NCBI GenBank assembly: GCA_045598285.1
Contig: JAZLLU010000020.1
Location: 1-11,847, forward strand
Direction of reading: 5' to 3'
Source of the DNA: RGIG5612 sp045598285
GTDB lineage: Bacteria > Bacillota > Clostridia > Lachnospirales > Lachnospiraceae
DNA length: 11,847 bases
The notes under the pieces are model-generated. The model was not told the origin of the DNA and searched no databases. It worked only from the letters and a program-made list of their open reading frames with translations. A program made the position numbers and the translations under genes. Positions 6,749 to 11,847 of the stretch are shown piece after piece. Numbering within the stretch: position 1 is the first letter of the stretch; each line of letters opens with the position of its first letter.

Positions 6749-7363
6749 ATGAAAACTATTGTAGAAAAAGTTAGTCAAAAAGCATATGAACAAGCAGGCA
6801 AAATCTTAAAGAACGGTGGTATCGTAGCATTTCCTACGGACACAGTTTATGGACTTGGTGCAATTTATACAGATAAAGAAGCAGTTTCAAAAATTTTTGA
6901 GGCAAAAGGTCGCGATGAAGGAAAACCTTTAAGTATTTTGATAAGCGATTTAAGTGAAGTTAATCTTCTTACAAACGAAGTTTCTCAAAAGGCACAAAAA
7001 CTTATGCAAAAATATTGGCCAGGAGCACTTACTCTTATCGTTAAGAAAAAAGACGGAATTCCTGACAATGTTACAGCGTGTGGGGACACAATAGGAATAA
7101 GAATGCCTAAAAGCGAGGCGGCAAGAAATATAATAAAGGCAGCAGGCAAGCCACTTGCTGCGCCAAGCGCAAACACGTCAGGAAAAAGAAGCGCAACAAA
7201 AGCTAAGGAAGTTCTAGAAGATTTAGATGGAAAGATAGAGATGCTAATTGATGGCGGCACAGCAGATATTGGAATCGCTTCAACGGTTGTAGATACAACA
7301 AAAGAGCCGTTTGAAATTTTAAGAGAAGGCGTCATCACAAAAGAAATGATTGAAAGTATTTAG
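6749..7363 (+). CDS. ywlC: L-threonylcarbamoyladenylate synthase (YrdC/Sua5 family, short form)
   Basis: Makes threonylcarbamoyl-AMP from threonine, bicarbonate and ATP, the first step of t6A formation at position 37 of ANN-decoding tRNAs. The start at 6749 follows GAGGG by 4 bases; an upstream in-frame TTG at 6722 overlaps the promoter -10 and is rejected. The product has 204 residues. Motifs: GGIVAFPTDTVYGLG (23-37), KGRDEGKPL (53-61), YWPGALTLI (89-97), IGIRMP (115-120), SANTSG (140-145) and STVVDTT. It is a single YrdC-like domain and lacks the C-terminal Sua5 domain of the 346-residue B. subtilis YwlC. Its gene order with the following ywlE-like and rpiB genes matches the B. subtilis ywl cluster. 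The last ten codons are repeated, imperfectly, 58 bases downstream. Confidence 0.95.
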   Translation: MKTIVEKVSQKAYEQAGKILKNGGIVAFPTDTVYGLGAIYTDKEAVSKIFEAKGRDEGKPLSILISDLSEVNLLTNEVSQKAQKLMQKYWPGALTLIVKKKDGIPDNVTACGDTIGIRMPKSEAARNIIKAAGKPLAAPSANTSGKRSATKAKEVLEDLDGKIEMLIDGGTADIGIASTVVDTTKEPFEILREGVITKEMIESI

Positions 7364-7421
7364 GTATCAATAAAAAAGGGAATATAAATCAATCACTAAA
7401 GAAATGATTGAAAATATATAG
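7334..7421 (+). repeat. Imperfect direct repeat of the ywlC 3' end
   Basis: The last 30 bases of ywlC, stop codon included (7334-7363), recur at 7392-7421 with 27 of 30 identities. Both copies spell ITKEMIE(S/N)I and a TAG stop. The copies are 58 bases apart start to start, so the second is out of frame with the gene. The second copy contributes the -35 hexamer of the downstream operon promoter. Confidence 0.85.
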
Positions 7422-7436
7422 TCGACACTTTACAAT
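7408..7436 (+). promoter_or_regulatory. Promoter of the ywlE-like/rpiB/comEB operon
   Basis: TTGAAA (7408-7413), a 17-base spacer and TACAAT (7431-7436): each hexamer is one mismatch from consensus and spacing is ideal. Transcription would start near 7443, about 24 bases before the next gene. The -35 lies inside the duplicated ywlC tail. Confidence 0.6.
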
Positions 7437-7466
7437 GTTTAGATATAAAAAAGATTAGGAGGCGTT

Positions 7467-7928
7467 ATGAGCAAATATAGTAAAATAGTCATTCTCGACG
7501 AAGATAACACAGCTCTAGGTCCATTTATGGCAGCACTTCTAACTCAAAATCTTTACGAAAATCAAATTGACTGGATAGAAGTTATTGATGTTGGAAATGT
7601 AGTTTTATTTCCTGAGCCAATCAATCCAAAAATCGAAGCAATCTCGCAATATTACAATATTAACTTAAAAGAACATATAGCTCATCCGTTAGATGAAAGT
7701 CATCTTGGTGAGGGCACAGTAGTTCTTGCACTTGATAAAGAGAGCAAAGACAAAGCATATGCAAATTTTCCTAACGCAACAAATGTGTACACATTAAAAG
7801 AATTTTTGGGCTCAAGTGGAGATATTAAATTACCTATTGGAGGTTCGCTTGGAGAATATGACAAGGTAATTGATGTTGCGAGAGGACTTATAGAAAATTT
7901 AGTACAACAACTAAAAGAGGAAGAATAA
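7467..7928 (+). CDS. LMW protein-tyrosine/arginine phosphatase-like pseudoenzyme (YwlE position)
   Basis: A 153-residue protein with the outline of a low-molecular-weight phosphatase. It sits where B. subtilis has ywlE (protein-arginine phosphatase), between ywlC and rpiB. The active-site loop is degenerate. The YwlE loop VCTGNTCRSPM corresponds to residues 10-21 LDEDNTALGPFM here. The nucleophile Cys becomes Asp11, the second Cys becomes Ala16, the phosphate-binding Arg becomes Leu17, and one residue (Phe20) is inserted. The general acid of the C-terminal DPFGGS motif is also gone (LPIGGS, Leu122). The rest is well kept, including the spacing, GGSLGEYDKV and the C-terminal helix, and the frame is intact with AGGAGG 4 bases before the ATG, so it is probably expressed. 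Catalysis as a phosphatase is very unlikely; a binding or regulatory role is inferred. The stop overlaps the rpiB start by one base. Confidence 0.72.
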   Translation: MSKYSKIVILDEDNTALGPFMAALLTQNLYENQIDWIEVIDVGNVVLFPEPINPKIEAISQYYNINLKEHIAHPLDESHLGEGTVVLALDKESKDKAYANFPNATNVYTLKEFLGSSGDIKLPIGGSLGEYDKVIDVARGLIENLVQQLKEEE

Positions 7929-8356
7929 TGATAGCAGTAGGTTCTGATCATGCAGGATATGAAATGAAGGAAGCGCTTAAGGAACACTTAAAAGAGCGTG
8001 GATATGAAGTGACGGATTTTGGAACAAACAACACAGATTCTTGCGATTATCCAGAGTTTGCTAAGGCAGTCGCAAAAGAAGTAGCTTCTGGCAACGCTGA
8101 AAAAGGAATGCTTATATGTGGAACAGGAATCGGCATGAGCATGGCTGCAAATAAAGTTAAAGGTGTTAGAGCGGCAGTTTTCTCAGATGAATTTTCTGCA
8201 CAAGCAACAAGAGAACACAACGACGCAAATATTATTTGTATGGGCGCACGAGTAATTGACTTAGAAAAAGCGACAAAGCTTTTAGACATATTTTTAGACA
8301 CACCGTTTTCAAATGGCGAAAACCATATTAGAAGAATCGGCAAACTAGAAGATTAG
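7928..8356 (+). CDS. rpiB: Ribose-5-phosphate isomerase B (RpiB/LacAB family)
   Basis: Interconverts ribose 5-phosphate and ribulose 5-phosphate in the pentose phosphate pathway. The 142-residue length is typical. Motifs: GSDHAGYEMK with Asp7 and His8 in the N-terminal substrate loop, DFGTNNTDSCDYPEFA, the catalytic-cysteine anion hole ICGTGIGMSMAANK with Cys64, EHNDANIICMGARVI, and a C-terminal R-x-x-R near the end. The family also contains galactose-6-phosphate and allose-6-phosphate isomerases, but the genomic position (B. subtilis ywlF equivalent) supports RpiB. Its ATG overlaps the TAA of the preceding gene (TAATG), implying translational coupling. It is followed 13 bases later by the dCMP deaminase gene. 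Confidence 0.96.
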   Translation: MIAVGSDHAGYEMKEALKEHLKERGYEVTDFGTNNTDSCDYPEFAKAVAKEVASGNAEKGMLICGTGIGMSMAANKVKGVRAAVFSDEFSAQATREHNDANIICMGARVIDLEKATKLLDIFLDTPFSNGENHIRRIGKLED

Positions 8357-8369
8357 ATAGGAGAATTTT

Positions 8370-8858
8370 ATGAGCAATAAAAGAGAAGACTACATAACAT
8401 GGGACGAATATTTTATGGGCGTTGCCACCCTTGCAGCACAAAGATCTAAGGATCCTTCAACTCAGGTCGGAGCATGTATCGTAAGCCCTGAAAATAAGAT
8501 TTTATCAATGGGATATAACGGCCTTCCATGGGGTTGCTCAGACGACGAGTTTCCATGGGAGAAAACAGATACGACTCCAGACCACAACAAATATTTATAC
8601 TCAACACATAGTGAATTAAACGCAATTCTTAACTATAGAGGCGGAAGTTTAGAGGGAACAAAACTTTATGTAACCTTGTTCCCATGTAACGAATGCGCAA
8701 AAGCTTGTATTCAAGCAGGAATTAAAAAGATTATCTATAAAGAAGATAAATACGCTGATACATACGGCGTTATCGCATCAAAGAGAATGCTTGATGCAGC
8801 AGGCGTAGAGTACGAACTGTATAAGCCAACTGGCAAAGAAATTACTTTGGATTTATAA
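8370..8858 (+). CDS. comEB: Deoxycytidylate (dCMP) deaminase, ComEB-like
   Basis: Zinc-dependent deaminase converting dCMP to dUMP, feeding dTMP synthesis. The 162-residue protein shows the cytidine/dCMP deaminase fold: WDEYFMGVATLAAQRSKDPSTQVGACIV near the N-terminus, GYNGLPWGCSDDEFPW, the HxE zinc/proton motif HSE at 80-82, and PCNECAKAC with zinc ligands Cys106 and Cys109. The GYNGxPxG and PWE segments are characteristic of dCMP rather than free cytidine deaminases. The ribosome binding site AGGAG is 6 bases before the ATG. Named ComE operon protein 2 in B. subtilis, where it happens to sit in a competence operon; no other competence gene is seen here. Last gene of the operon, with a strong terminator 20 bases after the stop. 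Confidence 0.95.
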   Translation: MSNKREDYITWDEYFMGVATLAAQRSKDPSTQVGACIVSPENKILSMGYNGLPWGCSDDEFPWEKTDTTPDHNKYLYSTHSELNAILNYRGGSLEGTKLYVTLFPCNECAKACIQAGIKKIIYKEDKYADTYGVIASKRMLDAAGVEYELYKPTGKEITLDL

Positions 8859-8877
8859 TTAAACATAAGTGATAAAT

Positions 8878-8910
8878 AAAAGCTCTCGCTAAAGCGAGAG
8901 CTTTTGTTTT
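8878..8910 (+). terminator. Rho-independent terminator after the dCMP deaminase gene
   Basis: AAAAGCTCTCGC (8878-8889) and GCGAGAGCTTTT (8894-8905) form a perfect 12-bp stem with a TAAA loop, followed by TTTTGTTTT. The A-rich left arm also gives a T-run on the minus strand, so it could act in both directions. Confidence 0.95.
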
Positions 8911-9027
8911 GCTATAAAAAATATTTATAAAATACGCTCTGGCCAAATGTATTGATAATGTCAATGGAGATGGTTTTCATTGGCACCTTCCATCTTCCAA
9001 ACTTGCAATTTGTCTAGCTCTTTTGGA

Positions 9028-9139
9028 CAGTGGATTTATGGATGATCGGCGCTCGAAGTGGAAAGGCCGCGTACAACAAGACGTTGTCCGCATCCTTTCC
9101 ACTTTCTCGCAATCACGCCGATAATCCACAAACCCACCG
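9028..9139. repeat. 112-nt imperfect palindrome (long hairpin)
   Basis: From the centre outward these pairs form: ACAAC/GTTGT (9073-9077/9083-9087, loop AAGAC), GCG/CGC (9069-9071/9089-9091), AGTGGAAAGG/CCTTTCCACT (9057-9066/9094-9103, perfect), ATCGGCG/CGCCGAT (9045-9051/9116-9122, perfect), TGGAT/ATCCA (9039-9043/9124-9128), then TTT/AAA and GTGG/CCAC (9030-9033/9134-9137). An asymmetric internal loop (5 versus 12 bases) lies in the middle. Most pairs are G-C rich. The fold is equally possible in either strand; no promoter or T-run marks it as an RNA gene, so it is listed as a repeat. Confidence 0.7.
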
Positions 9140-9160
9140 CCTCTACTACTATCTTCCTTT

Positions 9161-9198
9161 GCGTCGCCTTTGGCGCCGCTTCGCTGGCTTATGCCAGC
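9161..9198. repeat. Two small adjacent hairpins
   Basis: GCG-T-CGCC/GGCG-C-CGC (9161-9168/9172-9179, loop TTT, one mismatch) and GCTGGC/GCCAGC (9183-9188/9193-9198, loop TTAT, perfect). They continue the structured block that begins with the 112-nt palindrome. No T-run follows. Confidence 0.5.
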
Positions 9199-9235
9199 TC
9201 CATATATTAATCAAAAATAAAATGTTTTGATAAAA

Positions 9236-9430
9236 TTACCGAAAAAGGCGCCATTGGTACCCGAAACTACATATTTTTTAAGTAAAATCATCAAATTTAT
9301 TCATTATTAGGATTTGTTATAAAAGTACCAAATCAAAAAATCTTGATTTAACAAGGTTTTTTAAACCTTATAAAAATCACCAACATTTTTCATAATGCTC
9401 AACGGGTACCAATGGTGCCTTTTTCGGTAA
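9236..9430. mobile_element. MITE-like element with 28-bp terminal inverted repeats
   Basis: The left end (9236-9263), starting TTACCGAAAAAGGCG, is the reverse complement of the right end (9403-9430), ending GCCTTTTTCGGTAA, with one mismatch in 28. Five bases, AAAAT, flank both sides if the ends are drawn at TACCG and CGGTA (9232-9236 and 9430-9434), which could be a target duplication, although such an AT-rich word may recur by chance. The 139-bp interior is AT-rich, has no ORF, and holds two hairpins: AAATCAA/TTGATTT (9330-9336/9343-9349) and AAGGTTT/AAACCTT (9353-9359/9363-9369). Size, inverted ends and lack of coding capacity fit a non-autonomous miniature transposable element. The parent family is not recognised. 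A cruciform or structured RNA is the alternative. Confidence 0.6.
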
Positions 9431-9457
9431 AAATATTTTTTTAAATTTATAAACTAA

Positions 9458-9531
9458 GGTGGCGCTCGAAAGAACATGTACTGTCATTCAAAGTTAGCCA
9501 CCGCAAGTAGCGAAGGTAAGTCGCGCGCCAC
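9458..9531. repeat. Imperfect inverted repeat with two alternative pairings
   Basis: GTGGCGCTCGA (9459-9469) pairs with TCGCGCGCCAC (9521-9531), 10 of 11. The same left arm, as GGTGGC (9458-9463), can instead pair perfectly with GCCACC (9497-9502). The two folds exclude each other. The block carries the GGCGCTCGAA word found in the 112-nt palindrome and looks like a relative of it. Confidence 0.5.
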
Positions 9532-9646
9532 ACACAGAGCAGGCGACGCAAACTTCGCGTTTCAATAATAAAAAGCAAATCTATCTTAAAAATCACGCTT
9601 AGGTTTGCATTAGCTTGATAAATTCATATTTTTAGGGATAAAAAAG

Positions 9647-9675
9647 TTGACATAGGATAGGCGGTGTTATAGTAT
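9647..9675 (+). promoter_or_regulatory. Promoter of the GntR-clpC unit
   Basis: A perfect -35 TTGACA (9647-9652) is followed by TATAGT at 9668-9673 (15-base spacer) or the overlapping TAGTAT at 9670-9675 (17-base spacer). Transcription would begin around 9681, with the GAGAGG ribosome binding site at 9694-9699. Confidence 0.65.
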
Positions 9676-9684
9676 ATGTATAAC
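9666..9684. promoter_or_regulatory. Probable GntR operator overlapping the -10
   Basis: GTTATA (9666-9671) and TATAAC (9679-9684) are perfect 6-bp inverted arms around a 7-base centre. The site covers the -10 and the expected start of transcription of the gntR-type gene. This placement fits repression of its own operon by the encoded dimeric regulator; the binding itself is inferred. Confidence 0.5.
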
Positions 9685-9706
9685 AATTAGAACGAGAGGT
9701 ATGCCA

Positions 9707-10075
9707 ATGTATATTGAAATTGATTTTAATAGCGATGAAGCAATATATGTTCAGCTTAGAAACCAAATTTTCATGGCAATAGCGACCGCCCAGATTAAGG
9801 ATGGAGATTCACTTCCATCGGTGCGTGCGCTTGCGGATGAAATTGGCGTAAATATGCATACGGTCAATAAAGCATACACATCTTTAAGACAAGATGGGTT
9901 CTTGAAAGTTGACAGAAGAAGGGGTGCAGTTGTTGCGATTGATATTGATAAGATTAGATCAAGAGCAATTATGAAAACATATTTACGTCCACTTATTGCA
10001 AGGGGAATATGTAAGGGGCTATCTAGTGAAGACATCAAAGAACTTGTTGATGAGGTATATAAGGAGTTGAACTAA
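9707..10075 (+). CDS. GntR-family transcriptional regulator, YtrA-type
   Basis: A 122-residue DNA-binding protein, starting MYIEIDFNSDEAIYVQLRNQI, typical of the short YtrA subfamily. The winged helix-turn-helix covers about residues 10-75 (DGDSLPSVRALADEIGVNMHTVNKAYTSL, then the wing GFLKVDRRRGAVV). Only a short helical tail follows, with no ligand-binding domain. The ATG at 9707 is chosen because GAGAGG (9694-9699) is 7 bases upstream; the ATG at 9701 would leave one base. YtrA-type genes usually control a following ABC transporter. Here the next gene is clpC, 6 bases after the stop, where Bacillota often have ctsR-mcsA-mcsB. An inverted repeat over its own promoter suggests autoregulation and joint control of clpC. 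The effector is unknown. Confidence 0.9.
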   Translation: MYIEIDFNSDEAIYVQLRNQIFMAIATAQIKDGDSLPSVRALADEIGVNMHTVNKAYTSLRQDGFLKVDRRRGAVVAIDIDKIRSRAIMKTYLRPLIARGICKGLSSEDIKELVDEVYKELN

Positions 10076-10081
10076 AAAACA

Positions 10082-10774
10082 ATGAATAAACCATTTACAA
10101 AGTTAGCTAAAGAAGCTATTTATGCTGCAACGGAATGTGCTAATGAACTGAATCATTCTTATATAGGCACAGAGCATATACTTGCTGGTCTTGCCGAAAC
10201 TGATGGCTCAGTATCACAAAAAGTATTAGTTGATAATAAAATTACTTCTGTAGCGATAAAAGATTTAATAGAAAAAACTTTTGAAGTTGCGCTTAATGTT
10301 GTAGTAAGCGACGGAGAAAATTTTTCTCCTAAAGCAGAAGCAATTTTAGAGTTAGCCGGAATTCAGGCAGAAAAATTTCATTCTAAAACAGTAGGTACAG
10401 AACACCTCTTACTTGCCATCTTGGAAGAAGAGGACTCTTCTGCTATGCGTATTTTAGTAAGCCTTGGCGCAAATCTTCAAAAAATGAAGTTAGATATTGT
10501 AAGCGCAATGGGCATAGACGCTAATCAGTATAAAGAGCAACTTGCTGCTTCAGCAAAAAATAAAAATAAAAAATCAATTTTAAAAGACTTTAGTACAGAT
10601 TTAACTTTTGCCGCTAAAGAAGGAAAATTAGATCCTATTACAGGCAGAGAGAATGAAATAGAAAGAATGGTTCAAATCTTAAGTAGGAGAACCAGGTGTA
10701 GGAAAAACCAGTATTGTATACGGGTTAGCACAAAAAATAGTATCTGGAGAAATCTCTGGAATAGTTGCGGGTAA
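10082..10774 (+). CDS. clpC: ClpC N-terminal fragment (Clp_N repeats and start of D1)
   Basis: Frame 1 of the broken clpC gives a 230-residue fragment. Residues 1-145 hold the two Clp_N repeats that bind adaptors and substrates: FTKLAKEAIYAATECANELNHSYIGTEHIL and FSPKAEAILELAGIQAEKFHSKTVGTEHLL, each in the usual IGTEH/VGTEH form. A Lys-rich linker (about 156-170) leads to the first strand of D1, DLTFAAKEGKLDPITGRENEIERMVQILSRRT. The last 26 residues after Thr204 are out of frame and unlike any Clp protein. If translated alone it would be an adaptor-binding domain without ATPase activity. Confidence 0.75.
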   Translation: MNKPFTKLAKEAIYAATECANELNHSYIGTEHILAGLAETDGSVSQKVLVDNKITSVAIKDLIEKTFEVALNVVVSDGENFSPKAEAILELAGIQAEKFHSKTVGTEHLLLAILEEEDSSAMRILVSLGANLQKMKLDIVSAMGIDANQYKEQLAASAKNKNKKSILKDFSTDLTFAAKEGKLDPITGRENEIERMVQILSRRTRCRKNQYCIRVSTKNSIWRNLWNSCG

Positions 10775-11847
10775 AAGAATCCTTTCACTTGATCTTCCAG
10801 CTCTTGTCGCAGGAAGCAAATATAGAGGCGAGTTTGAAGAAAGAATAAAAAGAGTAATAAATGAAGTTAAAGAAGATGGAAATATTATTCTTTTTATGGA
10901 TGAAATTCATACGATGATAGGAGCGGGCGGAGCAGAAGGTTCTATAGACGCAGCAAACATTCTTAAGCCAGCTCTTTCAAAAGGAGATATCCAAATTATT
11001 GGGGCGACAACAATAGAAGAATTTAGAAAACATTTTGAAAAAGACGCTGCATTGGAAAGAAGATTCCAACCAATATATGTTGAACAGCCTACAAATGAAG
11101 AAACAATAAAAATACTTAAAGGTTTAAGAAAAATATATGAAGAGCACCATAACGTTAAGATTACAGATAGTGCGATTAAAGAGGCAGTTGAATTAGGAGC
11201 AAGATATATAAACGATAGATTCTTCCCTGATAAAGCAATTGATCTTATCGATGAAGCTGCTAGTAAGGTAAGACTTAATTCATATATGCTTTCACCTGAA
11301 CTTAAAAAGAAGGATGAAAAGCTTAAAAAGTTAGAAGAAAAAAGAGAAAAATATCTTAAAGCAAAAAATATTAAAAAGGCAGCAGAAGTCAACGAAGATA
11401 TTAAACTTCTAAGAACAGATATTAACCTTGAAAAAGGACAAAATAATAATGCTAAAAAGCTTGAAGTAAAAGAAGAGGATATTGCGCAAATCGTATCTAA
11501 ATGGACGAAGATTCCTGTTGAAAAATTAGCAGAAGAAGAAAGTGAAAAACTAAAGAATTTAGAAAAGACATTGCATAAAAGAGTTGTTGCTCAAGATGAA
11601 GCAGTATCAGCACTTTCTAAAGCAATTAGAAGAGGAAGAGTTGGACTAAAAGATCCTAGTAAGCCAATAGGTTCATTCTTATTCTTAGGACCAACAGGTG
11701 TAGGAAAAACAGAACTTTCAAAGGCTTTAGCGGAAAGTTTGTTTGGTAGTGAAAATTCAATAATCAGAGTTGATATGAGTGAGTATATGGAAAAGCATTC
11801 CGTATCAAAACTTATAGGTTCACCTCCGGGATATGTTGGATTTGATG
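10686..11847 (+). CDS. clpC: ClpC AAA+ modules in the shifted frame, incomplete at the 3' end
   Basis: Frame 2 is open from 10686 to the window end (387 codons). It begins with the D1 Walker A GEPGVGKT (10686-10709), then the pore-loop region AGSKYRGEFEER, Walker B ILFMDEIH (10890-10913), TMIGAGGAEGSIDAANILKPAL, arginine-finger segment ALERRFQPI and sensor-2 NDRFFPDKAIDLIDEAAS. A coiled M-domain-like region with a UVR-like motif follows (about 11290-11450), then the D2 domain with Walker A GPTGVGKT (11688-11711) and SKLIGSPPGYVGFD at the edge. The P-loop LGF motif that docks ClpP would lie outside the window. The presence of a medium-sized M region and UVR-like motif favours ClpC over ClpB or ClpA. 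Conserved residues look undamaged, suggesting that the frame break is recent or artefactual. Confidence 0.8.

Larger units (their letters stand above)
8911..9646. other. Long gene-free region packed with inverted repeats
   Basis: About 740 bases with no supportable gene. Blocks 9028-9200 and 9458-9560 are visibly richer in G and C than the AT-rich surroundings; 9264-9402 and 9561-9646 are AT-rich. The blocks share short words: GGCGCTCGAA occurs at 9048-9057 and 9461-9470 in the same direction, and TTTGCGTCGCC (9158-9168) recurs as its exact reverse complement GGCGACGCAAA at 9542-9552. In between is a MITE-like element. The stretch 8911-9027 shows only weak pairing (ATTGA/TCAAT and AGATGG/CCATCT). 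The likeliest reading is a cluster of non-autonomous repeats between two transcription units; a structured RNA is an alternative. Confidence 0.6.
10082..11847 (+). pseudogene. clpC: clpC, frameshifted by an apparent 29-bp deletion; 3' end outside the window
   Basis: The locus encodes an AAA+ unfoldase of the ClpC type but in two frames. Frame 1 runs from 10082 to QILSRRT at 10693. GEPGVGKT then begins at 10686 in the next frame and stays open to the window end. ClpC proteins have about seven residues (such as KNNPVLI) between SRRT and GEPGVGKT, and none of them are encoded here. The junction is the single word GGAGAACC (10686-10693), which serves both as the end of AGG AGA ACC (Arg-Arg-Thr) and as the start of GGA GAA CC (Gly-Glu-Pro). 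Loss of 29 bases between two such copies explains both the missing residues and the shift. A sequencing or assembly error cannot be excluded. The nearest ribosome binding site, AAGGAG, is 15 bases before the ATG, unusually far, so translation may be coupled to the gntR gene. Confidence 0.85.

Noticed and set aside
8941..9210. SRP RNA, 6S RNA or another standard structured RNA gene
   Set aside because: The hairpins lack the conserved SRP tetraloop and asymmetric-loop sequences and the layout of 6S RNA on either strand, and no terminator follows.
9030..9230. 66-codon plus-strand ORF in the repeat region
   Set aside because: It lies across the 112-nt palindrome and the small hairpins, has no good ribosome binding site and no recognisable domain; the open frame is best explained by repeat composition.
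10660..10720. Programmed ribosomal frameshift in clpC
   Set aside because: No slippery heptamer is present, and the expected seven residues between SRRT and GEPGVGKT are missing from the DNA, so a deletion explains the data better.

Overview
The window looks like an AT-rich Bacillota (Firmicutes) chromosome, probably an uncultured gut-type clostridial or related lineage. This rests on strong AGGAGG-type ribosome binding sites, AT-rich codons, and gene neighbourhoods that echo Bacillus subtilis (metS-yabD-ksgA and ywlC-ywlE-ywlF/rpiB). The species cannot be named from the sequence alone. No tRNA, rRNA, CRISPR array or intact transposase gene was seen.

Layout. (1) 1-2295, minus strand: a three-gene cell-surface cassette read as tandem-domain SGNH hydrolase, DUF4358 membrane protein, then MBOAT O-acyltransferase (its 3' part is outside the window). 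It has a consensus promoter so close to the start codon that the mRNA may be leaderless. (2) 2387-5764, plus strand: metG, tatD and rsmA/ksgA. The RNase M5 gene often found before ksgA is absent, and there are small hairpins or palindromes in the metG and ksgA leaders. (3) 5846-6634, minus strand: an Lgt-family membrane protein, divergent from (4) a short YrdC/Sua5-type t6A synthase. A duplicated copy of the end of that gene carries the promoter for (5) the operon LMW-phosphatase-like pseudoenzyme, rpiB and dCMP deaminase, closed by a textbook terminator at 8878-8910. (6) 8911-9646: about 740 bp with no credible gene but dense secondary structure: a 112-nt imperfect hairpin, a MITE-like element with 28-bp inverted ends, and a second hairpin. 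(7) 9647-end: a YtrA-type GntR regulator immediately followed by clpC. The clpC reading frame is broken just before the first Walker A motif, apparently by a deletion between two copies of GGAGAACC.

How the parts may work together. Regions 2, 4 and 5 are housekeeping: translation (metG, ksgA, t6A), nucleotide and pentose metabolism (dCMP deaminase, rpiB). Region 1 is probably a surface-polymer O-acylation system. The most interesting link joins regions 5 and 7. The gene in the ywlE (protein-arginine phosphatase) position has lost its catalytic cysteine, arginine and aspartate. The clpC locus carries a GntR regulator instead of ctsR-mcsA-mcsB. Together these suggest a lineage in which the McsB/YwlE phospho-arginine branch of ClpC proteolysis has been lost or rewired. 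That is an inference which needs the rest of the genome to test.
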